In this document: one piece after another, positions 26,008 to 35,440 of the stretch | Layout: each line of letters opens with the position of its first letter | Numbering within the stretch: position 1 is the stretch's first letter | Assembly: GCF_900582195.1 (NCBI RefSeq) | Contig: NZ_UTHA01000014.1 | Span: forward strand, 1-64,000 | Direction of reading: 5' to 3' | DNA length: 64,000 bases | Source: Pseudomonas viridiflava | GTDB taxonomy: Bacteria; Pseudomonadota; Gammaproteobacteria; Pseudomonadales; Pseudomonadaceae | Notes under the pieces: model-generated | What the model was told of the DNA's origin: nothing | Databases searched by the model: none | Seen by the model: the letters and a program-made list of their open reading frames with translations, nothing else | Position numbers and translations under genes: made by a program

Positions 26008-28053
26008 ATGGATATCCAGACATCGGCGCTGAACCAGTTGTTTGTACTTTATCCCGTAATCATTCCAGGATGGATCTCTCCGTTGAAAACCGCCGATCCC
26101 GCTGACGGTGGCATTCCCAAATCGCTCTACGATGAACAGCCGCAGGGCCTCGAGTGCCTGGTCGATCCATGGGCGGAGCTCCAGAGTCGTTCGTGGAAAA
26201 TGGCTGCCGATGATCGCGTTGACTTGTACATCAATAGCGAGACCACTCCGGTTGCAGGAAAAACCATCGTACAGGGAGAGGAGCAGTCACGTATCCGTCT
26301 GTATGTTCCGCACGGACGGTTGCCCAATGGAGTTTCCAGGTTTCATTACAAAGTCACTCGTCCCAGTGGTAATAGCGAAGACTCACGGGATTTGAACGTG
26401 TTGTATTACCTGCGCTCGCCGGGAGAACCGGCGCCACAGGGGCTGGATCTGGTAATCCCCCCCGATGTACTGAAGGATGGGGTCGACGCTGCACGGGCTG
26501 CGCAAGGTGTGGAGTTCGGATTTAACTTTTCCAACCCACGCCTCTATAACCGTATTCGTTTTCAGACCGGTGATGAGACGGATGAGTGGGAGATCACCGA
26601 TGCTTCGACACCGGTCACCAGAACACTTTTCGAAGACACGTTTCGGCGCATTGGGGACAGCCGTTACGTGCAGCTGGACTACCTGGTATTTGATCATTTG
26701 GGAAATTTCAATCGGTCATCAACCAAGCTGATAGATGTTCATCTTGGCCGACTTGATACTCAAGTCGCCTTCAGTAACGGACCGTATGACGTCGCTCCGG
26801 GCGGACGCGTCAAAGACGTCAAACTCAGTCTTACGCGATCAGGGCAGCCAAGTGCAGGCAAGATCACGGTAGTGCTTCCAGTAGGCAGCCAATATGCCGA
26901 TGGGACAGGCGGTCCCCGCGAATTTTCGACACAGCCGGACGGCACCCTGACCATCGAGGGCATTAAAGGAGCGACGGCTGGCGGGGTTTACACTCTGACG
27001 GCTTCCAGTGGCGGGCATACGACAACCGAGACTTTGACTGTCAAGGCGTATGCGCAACCGGGCGTAATTGCCGTCGGCGCTCTGATTCAGGGAATTACCA
27101 TCAGTAGCGATGGCAGACGAGCCTACGTGGGGCCTGCTAACGGGAGATCGTTGGCGGTGATCGACACCGAAAAAGCCAAGGTGGAACGGTATATCCCGAT
27201 CAACGGCCAGGATTCATCGACTCAGCATGCATTGAGTCGCGACGGGACTCGGGTTTTTGCCGGCTTTTACCAGACTCAACTAATGGAAATCCTCGACCTG
27301 GAGAACGAGCGAACCATCGCGAGTTTTCCGGTAGGTAGAGCTTGTTTCAATGTCACCCTGAGCCAGGATGAAGCGCTTGCGTTTGTCAGTAACTCGCATG
27401 ACGCCACTGTTAACGTGATAGATGTGCGCAACTTGCAGTCGGTAAAAACCATTACGGTTGGCCAGGCACCGAACAAAATTGTTGTTCATCCCGATGGCAG
27501 CCGAATTTATGTTGCTGTAGTAAGCAGCAGCTCGATTGTCGTCATCGATTCCCGATCACTGACGCAGATTGCCGCATTCCGCTTGAAGGCGCCGCCTATC
27601 GGTCTCGCTATGAGTCCCGACGGGCACAGCATTTTTGCTGATGTCGTGGTAAGCAACACGACTGAGGAAGTCGTGCAGGTCGATGCTCACACCGGCGCAT
27701 TGATAAAAGCCATACCGGTAACGGGGCTCGCCAGGGGCATCGTGGTCAACCATCGCGGTACACGCGCTTACTGCTGTAATCCTCACACGCATACCGTCTC
27801 GACCCTTGATATTCAATCTGGCGCCGTCATCCAGAGAGTACCCGTAGGGCGCCTGCCACTTTGTATTGCGATCAGTCCTGATGATTCACTCGGGTATGTT
27901 TCCTGCCATGAAGACGGGACCGTTAGGGTGATCTCTTTGCAGACGGAATTGGTGGGGGGACTGAATACCTCTTTTGGAGAGGTTCTTGAACGCGTTGAAC
28001 CAGGTTCTGTGAAACCGGTCCCGGGGGACGAGTATCTCGGGCTGCCGGGCTGA
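26008..28053 (+). CDS. YVTN/YncE-type seven-bladed beta-propeller protein
   Basis: The ~681-residue protein has no signal peptide or membrane helix. Residues ~1-235 are unrecognised. A segment at about 240-345 looks Ig-like (GKITVVLPVGSQY ... GGVYTLTASSGGHTTTETLTVKAY). The C-terminal part holds seven YVTN-like blades, each with a hydrophobic-SPDG-YV-VIDT pattern (ISSDGRRAYVG, VHPDGSRIYVAVV, MSPDGHSIFADV, ISPDDSLGYVSC). Starts at 26005 or 26008 are possible; AGGAGA at 25997 favours 26008. Base use looks less GC-biased than its neighbours, suggesting a more recent arrival. Function unknown; propellers of this type often bind metals, small molecules or proteins. Confidence 0.75.
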   Translation: MDIQTSALNQLFVLYPVIIPGWISPLKTADPADGGIPKSLYDEQPQGLECLVDPWAELQSRSWKMAADDRVDLYINSETTPVAGKTIVQGEEQSRIRLYVPHGRLPNGVSRFHYKVTRPSGNSEDSRDLNVLYYLRSPGEPAPQGLDLVIPPDVLKDGVDAARAAQGVEFGFNFSNPRLYNRIRFQTGDETDEWEITDASTPVTRTLFEDTFRRIGDSRYVQLDYLVFDHLGNFNRSSTKLIDVHLGRLDTQVAFSNGPYDVAPGGRVKDVKLSLTRSGQPSAGKITVVLPVGSQYADGTGGPREFSTQPDGTLTIEGIKGATAGGVYTLTASSGGHTTTETLTVKAYAQPGVIAVGALIQGITISSDGRRAYVGPANGRSLAVIDTEKAKVERYIPINGQDSSTQHALSRDGTRVFAGFYQTQLMEILDLENERTIASFPVGRACFNVTLSQDEALAFVSNSHDATVNVIDVRNLQSVKTITVGQAPNKIVVHPDGSRIYVAVVSSSSIVVIDSRSLTQIAAFRLKAPPIGLAMSPDGHSIFADVVVSNTTEEVVQVDAHTGALIKAIPVTGLARGIVVNHRGTRAYCCNPHTHTVSTLDIQSGAVIQRVPVGRLPLCIAISPDDSLGYVSCHEDGTVRVISLQTELVGGLNTSFGEVLERVEPGSVKPVPGDEYLGLPG

Positions 28054-28110
28054 TCGGAAGTCAAAGGATCGCGGCTTCGGAAGCTATTACGGCGTTTACA
28101 TTGAAATTTT

Positions 28111-28131
28111 GCAGGCGCTTTCGACGCCTGC
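28111..28131. terminator. Hairpin between convergent genes
   Basis: GCAGGCG-CTTTCGA-CGCCTGC is a perfect 7-base stem between the propeller gene and the araC-type gene. No clear T run follows on either strand, so it is only a probable terminator. Confidence 0.45.
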
Positions 28132-28143
28132 GAACTTTCACTC

Positions 28144-29142
28144 TTATTGCTCCTGCGCCCGATAAGCCCCCGGCGTCAGCCCGGTCCACTTCTTGAACGC
28201 CCGGTGAAACGCCGACGGCTCGGAAAATCCGAGCTGCTCGGCGATTTGTTGCAACGACAGATCCGCCCGCCCCAGATGATAGATGGCGATATCCCGCCGC
28301 AGCTGATCCTTCAGTTCCTGAAAGCTAGTGCCTTCCTCGCGCAAGTGCCGGCGTAGCGTCTGCGGGCTGATGTGTAGATGCGCCGCCACTGCCTCAAGAT
28401 CCGGCCAGCGTGCCGTGTCGCGACTGAGCAAACGGCGCAGTCGACTGCTCAGGCTGTCGCCGTCGTCGGGGCGGGAGAGCAGGTCGGCGGGGGAGCGTTC
28501 GAGGAAATGTTTGAGCGTGCGTTCATCCTGCAACAGCGGCATGTGCAAGTAGCGACTGTGGAACAGCAGGCTGCTCTGTTCGGTGCCGAAGATCAGCGGG
28601 CAGGGGAACAACAAGTCATATTCAGCGCCGTGCTCGGGGCGTGGATAACTGAAGGTCGCTTGTTCAAGGCGAATCCGCTGGCCAATCAGCCAACTGCCCA
28701 AGCGATGCCAGATCACCAGCAGACTCTCGGTAAGAAAGTGATCAGGGTCCCACATCTGCGAATCATCGAGGCTCAAACGCACCCATTCGTCTTCACGTGT
28801 CAGGCTCAGGCGCGGGGCTTCGGGGAATAGGCTATAAAACAATAAACCCCGTTGCAGTGCCTTCTCCAGATTGCGGCAGTGAATCGAGGCATGGCACATC
28901 ATCGCGAAACTGCCGGGCTTGCTCGGGGCGTTGCCGAAACCCAGGTATTCGTCGTCCAGCGCCAGCCACAGGCCCTGAATCAACCGGGTGAATTGTTCCG
29001 GAGCAATGCGCGCACGTGGCTCATCGAGCAGTTCCGGGCTGATGCCCAGTTGCCACAGCAACTGCGAATAATCGAAGCCCACGCGGCGTGCGCCACCGAG
29101 GGCGGCACGGGCGAAATGACTGGCGATGGTGCGTTCGCGCAT
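28144..29142 (-). CDS. AraC-family transcriptional regulator
   Basis: The 332-residue protein has an N-terminal arabinose-binding-like domain of the OruR/ArgR-related type (FDYSQLLWQLGISPELLDEPRARIAPEQFTRLIQGLW) and a C-terminal AraC double helix-turn-helix (LEAVAAHLHISPQTLRRHLREEGTSFQELKDQLRRDIA ... QIAEQLGFSEPSAFHRAFKKWTGLTPGAYR). The start at 29142 follows AGGAAGGAT. It is divergent from dctA, so it could act on that region, but dctA has its own sigma-54 control. Effector unknown. Confidence 0.85.
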   Translation of the reverse strand: MRERTIASHFARAALGGARRVGFDYSQLLWQLGISPELLDEPRARIAPEQFTRLIQGLWLALDDEYLGFGNAPSKPGSFAMMCHASIHCRNLEKALQRGLLFYSLFPEAPRLSLTREDEWVRLSLDDSQMWDPDHFLTESLLVIWHRLGSWLIGQRIRLEQATFSYPRPEHGAEYDLLFPCPLIFGTEQSSLLFHSRYLHMPLLQDERTLKHFLERSPADLLSRPDDGDSLSSRLRRLLSRDTARWPDLEAVAAHLHISPQTLRRHLREEGTSFQELKDQLRRDIAIYHLGRADLSLQQIAEQLGFSEPSAFHRAFKKWTGLTPGAYRAQEQ

Positions 29143-29200
29143 AAGCGGCAGATCCTTCCTCAGGCGCCGGATGGTAGCGGCGGGCTGGACGCATCGGCAA

Positions 29201-29216
29201 GGCGGATTTCCGCCAA
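29201..29216. promoter_or_regulatory. Upstream activator palindrome 1 (dctA)
   Basis: GGCGGATTTCCGCCAA is an inverted repeat whose complement reads TTGGCGGAAATCCGCC. It is identical to the second copy about 40 bp downstream and lies about 135 bp upstream of the dctA sigma-54 promoter. DctD-type enhancer sites have this placement. Confidence 0.65.
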
Positions 29217-29239
29217 ATTGTAGGACGAGAAGCGGGGAG

Positions 29240-29256
29240 TTGGCGGAAATCCGCCA
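29240..29256. promoter_or_regulatory. Upstream activator palindrome 2 (dctA)
   Basis: TTGGCGGAAATCCGCCA is the second copy, in the opposite orientation. The centres of the two sites are about four helical turns apart. Confidence 0.65.
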
Positions 29257-29334
29257 CACTTGAGTCACCGGATGGTGACATCCGCGGACCTGTTAACCCT
29301 GATATCAAAAGGCTTGCAGCCAATCGCACCAAAG

Positions 29335-29350
29335 TGGCACGAGGTTTGCG
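29335..29350 (+). promoter_or_regulatory. Sigma-54 promoter of dctA
   Basis: TGGCACGAGGTTTGCG carries the invariant GG and GC of -24/-12 promoters, differing from TGGCACG-N4-TTGCT only at the last base. It lies 143 bp before dctA. RpoN-dependent, DctB/DctD-activated dctA transcription is established in related bacteria. Confidence 0.85.
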
Positions 29351-29493
29351 ATACAAGCCACAGAAGCGTGCGTTTGTCCCTGACGGAAAACGCTGCTCCA
29401 ACAACAAATCCCTCCAGTGCAGGAGGGTTCGCAATTAAGGTTTCGCGGCCAACAGATGGATGTTGCCACGCGGGACGCTTGAGGAAACCTGCA

Positions 29494-30828
29494 ATGACGA
29501 CTCGTCAGCCACTGTACAAATCCCTGTATTTCCAGGTGATCGTTGCCATCGCCATCGGCATCCTGCTTGGTCACTTCTACCCTCAGACCGGTGTGGCCCT
29601 CAAGCCGCTGGGTGACGGGTTCATCAAACTGATCAAAATGGTCATCGCCCCGATCATCTTCTGTACTGTTGTCAGCGGCATCGCCGGCATGCAGAACATG
29701 AAATCCGTGGGCAAGACCGGCGGCTACGCGCTGCTGTACTTCGAAATCGTTTCCACCATTGCCCTGCTGATCGGTCTGATCGTGGTCAACGTTGTGCAAC
29801 CGGGCGCCGGCATGCACATCGACGTCACCACCCTGGACGCCTCGAAAATCGCCACTTATGTGACGGCCAGTAAAGACCAGAGCATTGTCGGTTTCCTCCT
29901 CAATGTAATCCCGAACACCATCGTCGGCGCCTTCGCCACCGGTGACATCCTGCAAGTGCTGATGTTCTCGGTGATCTTCGGCTATGCCCTGCATCGCCTG
30001 GGTTCGTACGGTCGTCCGCTGCTGGACATGATCGATCGCTTCGCCCACGTCATGTTCAACATCATCAACATGATCATGAAACTGGCACCGCTGGGTGCTT
30101 TCGGCGCGATGGCCTTCACCATTGGTGCCTACGGCGTCGGCTCGCTGGTGCAACTGGGCCAGTTGATGATCTGCTTCTACATCACCTGCATCCTGTTCGT
30201 GGTGGTGGTGCTGGGTGCGATCTGCCGTGCTCACGGTTTCAGCGTGTTTAAACTGGTGCGTTACATCCGTGAAGAACTGTTGATCGTACTGGGTACATCC
30301 TCGTCGGAGTCGGCACTGCCACGCATGCTGATCAAGATGGAGCGTCTGGGCGCGAAGAAATCCGTAGTGGGTCTGGTGATCCCGACCGGTTACTCGTTCA
30401 ACCTCGACGGTACCTCGATCTACCTGACCATGGCGGCCGTGTTCATCGCTCAGGCGACCGATACCCACATGGACATCACCCACCAGATCACCCTGCTGCT
30501 GGTATTGCTGTTGTCCTCCAAAGGCGCGGCTGGCGTGACCGGTTCTGGCTTCATCGTACTGGCCGCGACCCTGTCGGCGGTCGGTCACCTGCCGGTGGCC
30601 GGTCTGGCGCTGATCCTCGGTATCGACCGCTTCATGTCCGAAGCCCGCGCACTGACCAACCTGGTCGGTAACGCAGTAGCCACCATCGTGGTTGCCAAGT
30701 GGGTCAAAGAGCTGGATACCGATCAGCTGCAAACCGAGCTGGCCTCGGGCGGTCGCGGTATCTCCGACGAGCGTGAAGAAGATGACCTGGGTGTGGCTGA
30801 AGGCCCAACCCCAAGCAATGTGAAGTAA
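29494..30828 (+). CDS. dctA: C4-dicarboxylate:cation symporter DctA
   Basis: The 444-residue protein is a DAACS-family carrier importing succinate, fumarate and malate. Features include [44 protein letters not shown], the serine-rich re-entrant loop [12 protein letters not shown], and [25 protein letters not shown]. The length is as usual for the family. The ATG at 29494 follows GAGGAAAC. A sigma-54 promoter and paired activator palindromes lie upstream, and a strong terminator follows. Confidence 0.96.
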   Translation: MTTRQPLYKSLYFQVIVAIAIGILLGHFYPQTGVALKPLGDGFIKLIKMVIAPIIFCTVVSGIAGMQNMKSVGKTGGYALLYFEIVSTIALLIGLIVVNVVQPGAGMHIDVTTLDASKIATYVTASKDQSIVGFLLNVIPNTIVGAFATGDILQVLMFSVIFGYALHRLGSYGRPLLDMIDRFAHVMFNIINMIMKLAPLGAFGAMAFTIGAYGVGSLVQLGQLMICFYITCILFVVVVLGAICRAHGFSVFKLVRYIREELLIVLGTSSSESALPRMLIKMERLGAKKSVVGLVIPTGYSFNLDGTSIYLTMAAVFIAQATDTHMDITHQITLLLVLLLSSKGAAGVTGSGFIVLAATLSAVGHLPVAGLALILGIDRFMSEARALTNLVGNAVATIVVAKWVKELDTDQLQTELASGGRGISDEREEDDLGVAEGPTPSNVK

Positions 30829-30843
30829 GCACTGCTTGCCTGG

Positions 30844-30868
30844 AAAAACCCGCTTCGGCGGGTTTTTT
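30844..30868 (+). terminator. Intrinsic terminator after dctA
   Basis: AAAAACCCGC-TTC-GGCGGGTTTTTT is a compact hairpin with a T run, 15 bases after the dctA stop. Confidence 0.92.
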
Positions 30869-30973
30869 CTTGCCTGCGATTTGAGCGTAACGGTCACACC
30901 TGCTGACATTTCCGGTGATTGCCGTACACGGCATCGCTGCCTAGGCTGAGTGCATCGCTGAAGGAGTTCGCCC

Positions 30974-32155
30974 ATGTCTGCACCGCTGGCCTCGCTGAAG
31001 ATCCTCGATTTCTCGACACTGCTGCCGGGGCCGTTCGCCTCGCTGTTGCTGGCGGACATGGGCGCTGAAGTTCTGCGCATCGAGTCGCCGACGCGCCTGG
31101 ATCTGCTGCGGGTATTGCCGCCCCATGACGGTGACACTTCGGCCAGTCACGCCTACCTCAATCGCAACAAGCGCAGCCTGGCGCTGGATCTCAAGCAGCC
31201 CGCCGCGCTGGAAGTGGTCAAGCAGTTACTGGCCGATTACGACATTGTGCTGGAGCAGTTTCGTCCCGGTGTGATGGAGCGTTTGGGGCTGGGTTACGAG
31301 GCGTTGAAAGCCATCAACCCGAAGCTGATCTACGTGTCGATCACCGGTTACGGCCAGACCGGGCCGTACAAGGACCGTGCCGGACATGACATCAACTATC
31401 TGGCGCTGGCGGGGCTGGCCAGTTACACAGGCCGCGCCGACAGTGGGCCGTTGCCGCTGGGCATGCAGGTGGCGGATGTTGCCGGTGGTTCGTTGCACGG
31501 GGTGATCGGGTTATTGGCGGCGGTGATTGCGCGTCAGCAAACCGGGCAGGGCACGCACCTGGATGTGAGCATGACCGATTGCGCGTTCAGCCTGAATGCC
31601 ATGGCCGGTGCCGGGTATCTGGCCTGTGGCGCAGAGCCGGGCTGGGAAGATCAGATGCTCAACGGCGGCAGCTTCTACGATTATTACCGTTCCCGCGATG
31701 GCCGCTGGATGTCGGTAGGCAGCCTGGAACCGGGGTTCATGCAGCAACTGTGTGCGGCGCTGGGGCGGCCGGAGTTGGCCGCGCAGGGCCTGTCGCCCAA
31801 GCCTGAACAGCAGCGGGCGTTGAAATATGCGCTGACGGTCGAGTTTGAAAAGCATGACTTTGCCGAGTTGTGCGAAATGTTTGCCGGGATCGATGCGTGT
31901 GTGGAGCCGGTGTTGAGTCTGGGTGAGGCGGTAAGCCATCCGCAGTTGCGGGCGCGGGAGTTGGTGACGCAGGTGCCGCGCGGGGATGGATCGACACAAA
32001 CGCAGATGGCCTGTCCGTTGAAGTTTTCCGAAGCGTTGCCGGCGCCGCGGCATGTTGGCGCGGCGTTGGGGGAGCATACGGATCAGGTGTTGGGGAAGTT
32101 GGGGCTTAGTGCTGAGCGGATTGCTGAATTGCGTTCATCCAAAGTGATTCTTTAG
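30974..32155 (+). CDS. CaiB/BaiF family CoA-transferase or acyl-CoA racemase
   Basis: The 393-residue protein belongs to the class III CoA-transferase family, which includes alpha-methylacyl-CoA racemase. Visible signatures are LLPGPFASLLLADMGAEVLRIE, YLNRNKRSLALDLK, GYGQTGPYKDRAGHDINYLALAG, and the catalytic Asp in VSMTDCAFSLN. AAGGAG lies eight bases before the ATG. It is monocistronic between the dctA terminator and a REP pair. The length and the lack of a partner gene slightly favour a racemase, but the substrate is unknown. Confidence 0.85.
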   Translation: MSAPLASLKILDFSTLLPGPFASLLLADMGAEVLRIESPTRLDLLRVLPPHDGDTSASHAYLNRNKRSLALDLKQPAALEVVKQLLADYDIVLEQFRPGVMERLGLGYEALKAINPKLIYVSITGYGQTGPYKDRAGHDINYLALAGLASYTGRADSGPLPLGMQVADVAGGSLHGVIGLLAAVIARQQTGQGTHLDVSMTDCAFSLNAMAGAGYLACGAEPGWEDQMLNGGSFYDYYRSRDGRWMSVGSLEPGFMQQLCAALGRPELAAQGLSPKPEQQRALKYALTVEFEKHDFAELCEMFAGIDACVEPVLSLGEAVSHPQLRARELVTQVPRGDGSTQTQMACPLKFSEALPAPRHVGAALGEHTDQVLGKLGLSAERIAELRSSKVIL

Positions 32156-32170
32156 TGCCTGTACCGACCC

Positions 32171-32237
32171 TTTCGCGAGCAAGCTCGCTCCCACAGGAGA
32201 TTTCATTCCTGGGTGGGAGCGAGCTTGCTCGCGAAGA
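32171..32237. repeat. REP pair (outward-TTCGCGAG type, 67 bp)
   Basis: TTTCGCGAGCAAGCTCGCTC and its inverse lie between the CoA-transferase and sprT genes, which converge here. It occupies the expected terminator position. Confidence 0.9.
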
Positions 32238-32263
32238 GGCCAGAACAGGCAATAAAAAACTGA

Positions 32264-32758
32264 CTATTCGACGCGCATCTCACCACTGAAGACCAACGTG
32301 TTGCGGCATCGGCGACACAGGTAACGCCGCCCCTGCCGCACCAGGCTATGGCGCTGCGCCGAAAACGGAAAATCGCTCTCTGCGCACGGGCATTTGTAGA
32401 TATAACGGGTCACGCTGCGACGCTTGATTGCATAAGTGTGGCAGCGATCCGGCGGCAGTTCGTAAACCCCACGCATGATCAGTTGCCATTCCTCGCCGTG
32501 GGGCTGAATGCGTTCGCCAAACAACTGATGGGCGATCAGGTGCGCGACTTCGTGGGCCACGGTCTGCTTGAGGAAATGTTCGGTGTTTTCCCGGTACAAC
32601 TGCGGGTTGAAGCGCAGCAGATTCTCGTGCAGATGCGCGACACCGGCTTTTTGCCCGCGCAGCTTGAGGCTGACGACAGGGCGTGGGAAAGAACGTTTGA
32701 AAAAGGCTTCAGCGAGTTGGTAACAGTCTTCGACGCGGGTATTGAGTTGCTCGGGCAT
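32264..32758 (-). CDS. sprT: SprT-like zinc metalloprotease
   Basis: The 164-residue protein has the HExxH zinc motif (TVAHEVAHLIAHQLFG) followed by HGEEWQLIM, the SprT signature. Its C-terminal Cys-rich zinc ribbon is YKCPC and YLCRRC. SprT/Spartan relatives degrade DNA-crosslinked proteins in eukaryotes; the bacterial role is not settled. I chose the ATG at 32758 (MPEQLNTRVEDCYQLAE) as the family-like start. Confidence 0.88.
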   Translation of the reverse strand: MPEQLNTRVEDCYQLAEAFFKRSFPRPVVSLKLRGQKAGVAHLHENLLRFNPQLYRENTEHFLKQTVAHEVAHLIAHQLFGERIQPHGEEWQLIMRGVYELPPDRCHTYAIKRRSVTRYIYKCPCAESDFPFSAQRHSLVRQGRRYLCRRCRNTLVFSGEMRVE

Positions 32759-32848
32759 GCTTGATGGATCTCCAGAGGCGTCGAGTATGCCGCAACCCTG
32801 TGGACTTGCGAATCGCCAAGCTGCCGAATGGTCATGCGCCAAACGACA

Positions 32849-32867
32849 AGGCCGCCTTGCGGCGGCC
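32849..32867 (-). terminator. Hairpin after the Yip1 gene
   Basis: AGGCCGCC-TTGC-GGCGGCCT is a very GC-rich hairpin 19 bases downstream of the minus-strand Yip1 gene. On that strand it is followed by TTGTCGTTT, a weak T tract. Confidence 0.6.
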
Positions 32868-32885
32868 TGTGATCAGCCTGTCGAG

Positions 32886-33488
32886 TCAGTTCGTATAGAC
32901 GGGGCCTACGCCCAGCCCCCAGACAATCACGGTGAACGCCATGATGGCCACCAGCACCACCAGACCCACCGCCAGTACCGAGCTGGAGAACAGGAAACCT
33001 TCATCCGATGGAATATTCATGAACGTCGGCAGCCCCACGTACAACAGATAAACCGTGTAGCAGATGGCCGCTGTACCGACGATCATCCCCAGCCACATAT
33101 GCGGATACAGCGCCGCCAGACCGCCGACGAACAACGGTGTCGCGGTATAGGTCGCGAAGGCCACGCAACGGGCAAGGCTTGGATTGGCGTCATAGGTGCG
33201 GGCCATCCAGTGCACGAAGGCACCCATGACCGCGACCCCGCCGAGCATGGCCAGGTACGACATGATCGTCATCCACAGTGCGCTTTCAAAGGTCAGCATC
33301 ACCGGTGCGCGGTTGCCGATCACCCAGCCAACCTGAGTAGTGCCGATAAACGCCGAGACAGCGGGGATCGCCGCCAGAATCAGCGTGTGGGTGAGGTACA
33401 TGTGGCTGATGCTTTCCTCTTGGTCGCCACGGATTTCCTTCCATTCCTGATCGGGGTGGGTAAAAAGTCCCACTACGTGATGGATCAT
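32886..33488 (-). CDS. Yip1-family inner membrane protein
   Basis: The 200-residue protein has about five membrane helices (LILAAIPAVSAFIG, ALWMTIMSYLAMLGGVAVMGAFVHWMA, VAFATYTATPLFVGGLAALYP, MIVGTAAICYTVYLLYVGLP, SSVLAVGLVVLVAIMAFTVIVWGLG). It starts MIHHVVGLFTHPDQEWKEIR, typical of bacterial Yip1-domain proteins. The start at 33488 is fixed by GAGGAG eight bases upstream; a further ATG nine codons earlier lacks such a site. Function unknown. Confidence 0.8.
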   Translation of the reverse strand: MIHHVVGLFTHPDQEWKEIRGDQEESISHMYLTHTLILAAIPAVSAFIGTTQVGWVIGNRAPVMLTFESALWMTIMSYLAMLGGVAVMGAFVHWMARTYDANPSLARCVAFATYTATPLFVGGLAALYPHMWLGMIVGTAAICYTVYLLYVGLPTFMNIPSDEGFLFSSSVLAVGLVVLVAIMAFTVIVWGLGVGPVYTN

Positions 33489-33776
33489 GCCAGTCACTCC
33501 TCTTGTTATTGCCATCGCCCCCCAGCGGAGCGCCTACGGGCCAAGGTGGCCGAGCAAATACAGGTCTTCAGATGTGTGCGACCTTATGTCGCAGTATAGA
33601 AAGGTCTTACCCGTACAGGTATTAGGGGCTTAGAGCAAATCGCGCTGTAAACAGGGCGGGTAATCGCCTCGGGGTCTGTTAACGCGTCGTAGGCTGGCCG
33701 CGACAACCTGTGCCCACAACCCCGGGGTTTTTGCGTAAAATGCCGGCCTTTCGTCACACCTCACGGATTTCGCGTC

Positions 33777-34601
33777 ATGGGCACTCTTACGGTCAACCAG
33801 AACAAACTGCAAAAGCGCCTGCGCCGCCTGGCCGGCGAAGCGGTCGCCGATTTCAACATGATTGAAGATGGCGACAAGGTGATGGTCTGCCTGTCCGGCG
33901 GCAAGGACAGCTACACCATGCTCGACGTGCTGCTGCACCTGCAGAAGGTTGCACCGATCAAGTTCGAGATCGTCGCGGTGAACATGGACCAGAAGCAGCC
34001 GGGCTTCCCCGAGCATGTGCTGCCGGCCTATCTGAAGGAGCTGGGCGTCGAGTACCACATCGTCGAGAAGGACACCTATTCGGTGGTCAAGGAACTGATC
34101 CCGGAAGGCAAGACCACCTGCTCGCTGTGCTCACGCCTGCGTCGCGGCACGCTGTACACCTTCGCCGACGAAATTGGCGCGACGAAAATGGCCCTCGGTC
34201 ACCACCGTGACGACATCGTCGAGACGTTCTTCCTCAACATGTTCTTCAACGGTTCGCTGAAAGCCATGCCGCCGAAACTGCGTGCCGATGACGGTCGTAA
34301 CGTGGTGATCCGCCCGCTGGCGTACTGCAATGAAAAAGACATCCAGGCGTACTCGGATTTCAAGGAATTTCCGATCATCCCGTGCAACCTCTGCGGTTCG
34401 CAGGAAAACCTGCAGCGTCAGGTGGTCAAGGAAATGCTCCAGGACTGGGAACGCAAGACCCCGGGCCGCACCGAAAGCATCTTCCGCAGTCTGCAGAATG
34501 TGATCCCGTCGCAATTGGCCGACCGCAACCTGTTCGACTTCACCAGCCTCAAGATCGACGAGACCGCGGCTTCGCGCTTCGTCAACGTCGTCAATCTGTA
34601 A
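33777..34601 (+). CDS. ttcA: tRNA 2-thiocytidine(32) synthetase TtcA
   Basis: The 274-residue protein is the ATP- and Fe-S-dependent enzyme that thiolates C32 of some tRNAs. It has the PP-loop ([13 protein letters not shown]), the Cys pair in [12 protein letters not shown] that holds the Fe-S cluster with a third Cys in IPCNLCGSQ, and [17 protein letters not shown]. The length fits the family. It is monocistronic and followed by a REPIN. The upstream 33489-33776 region shows no further gene. Confidence 0.95.
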   Translation: MGTLTVNQNKLQKRLRRLAGEAVADFNMIEDGDKVMVCLSGGKDSYTMLDVLLHLQKVAPIKFEIVAVNMDQKQPGFPEHVLPAYLKELGVEYHIVEKDTYSVVKELIPEGKTTCSLCSRLRRGTLYTFADEIGATKMALGHHRDDIVETFFLNMFFNGSLKAMPPKLRADDGRNVVIRPLAYCNEKDIQAYSDFKEFPIIPCNLCGSQENLQRQVVKEMLQDWERKTPGRTESIFRSLQNVIPSQLADRNLFDFTSLKIDETAASRFVNVVNL

Positions 34602-34611
34602 ACCCGATCCA

Positions 34612-34702
34612 TGTGGGAGCGAGCTTGCTCGCGAAGGCGTCGTGTCAGCCGACATCCGTGTTGAATGACAGACCGCTTTCGCGAGCAAGCTCGCTCCCAC
34701 AG
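34612..34702. repeat. REPIN (~90 bp)
   Basis: Outward-GTGGG REP copies flank a ~40-base centre, 11 bases after the ttcA stop. Confidence 0.92.
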
Positions 34703-34751
34703 TGTTTTGTGTTCACAGGTAAAATTTCATTTTCAATTCCCAGGAGAGGGC

Positions 34752-35426
34752 ATGCGCGATTACAAGTGGCTGCACGAATACTGTCTGAACCGCTTCGGTT
34801 CGGCGGCTGAACTGGAAGCCCATCTGCCCGTACCCAAGACCTCGGCACAACTGCGCAAGATCAGCGACGACCGCTACCTCTCGACCATGGCCCTGCGCGT
34901 GTTCCGCGCCGGCCTCAAGCACAGTCTGGTCGACGCCAAATGGCCGGCATTCGAGGAAGTGTTCTTCAAGTTCGACCCGGAAAAAGTCGTGCTGATGAGC
35001 GCCGAACACCTTGAGCGTCTGATGCAGGACGCGCGGATCATTCGCCATCTCGGCAAGCTGAAAAGCGTGCCGCGCAATGCGCAGTTCATTCTTGATGTAG
35101 AGAAAGAGAAGGGCAGTTTCGGTGCGCTGATTGCCGACTGGCCGGTGACCGATATCGTCGGTTTGTGGACGTACCTGAAAAAGCACGGCCATCAACTCGG
35201 CGGGCTGTCGGCGCCACGGTTTTTGCGCATGGTCGGCAAGGATACGTTTGTGCCGAGCTACGACGTGGTCGCGGCGCTGAATGCGCAGAAGATTGTCGAC
35301 AAGGTGCCGACCAGTCTGCGCGATCTGGCGATCGTGCAGGAGGCGTTCAACCAGTGGCATGAGCAGAGCGGCGGGCGGGCGATGAGCCAGATTTCGATGA
35401 TGCTGGCCTACACCGTCAACCATTAA
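34752..35426 (+). CDS. DNA-3-methyladenine glycosylase I-like protein
   Basis: The 224-residue protein resembles the Tag/TagI helix-hairpin-helix fold (KISDDRYLSTMALRVFRAGLKHSLVDAKWPAFEEVFFKFDPEKV, MQDARIIRHLGKLKSVPRNAQFIL, GGLSAPRFLRMVGKDTFVPSYDVV). It lacks the N-terminal Cys and the C-terminal His-x3-Cys that bind zinc in classical Tag, so it is a divergent member whose base excision activity is uncertain. AGGAGA lies five bases before the ATG. Confidence 0.7.
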   Translation: MRDYKWLHEYCLNRFGSAAELEAHLPVPKTSAQLRKISDDRYLSTMALRVFRAGLKHSLVDAKWPAFEEVFFKFDPEKVVLMSAEHLERLMQDARIIRHLGKLKSVPRNAQFILDVEKEKGSFGALIADWPVTDIVGLWTYLKKHGHQLGGLSAPRFLRMVGKDTFVPSYDVVAALNAQKIVDKVPTSLRDLAIVQEAFNQWHEQSGGRAMSQISMMLAYTVNH

Positions 35427-35440
35427 GACCGCGTCGCCCC

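Noticed and set aside
29305..31137. 610-codon minus-strand frame over dctA
   Set aside because: Antisense to a clear dctA gene and its promoter; low-complexity His/Asp/Gln composition.
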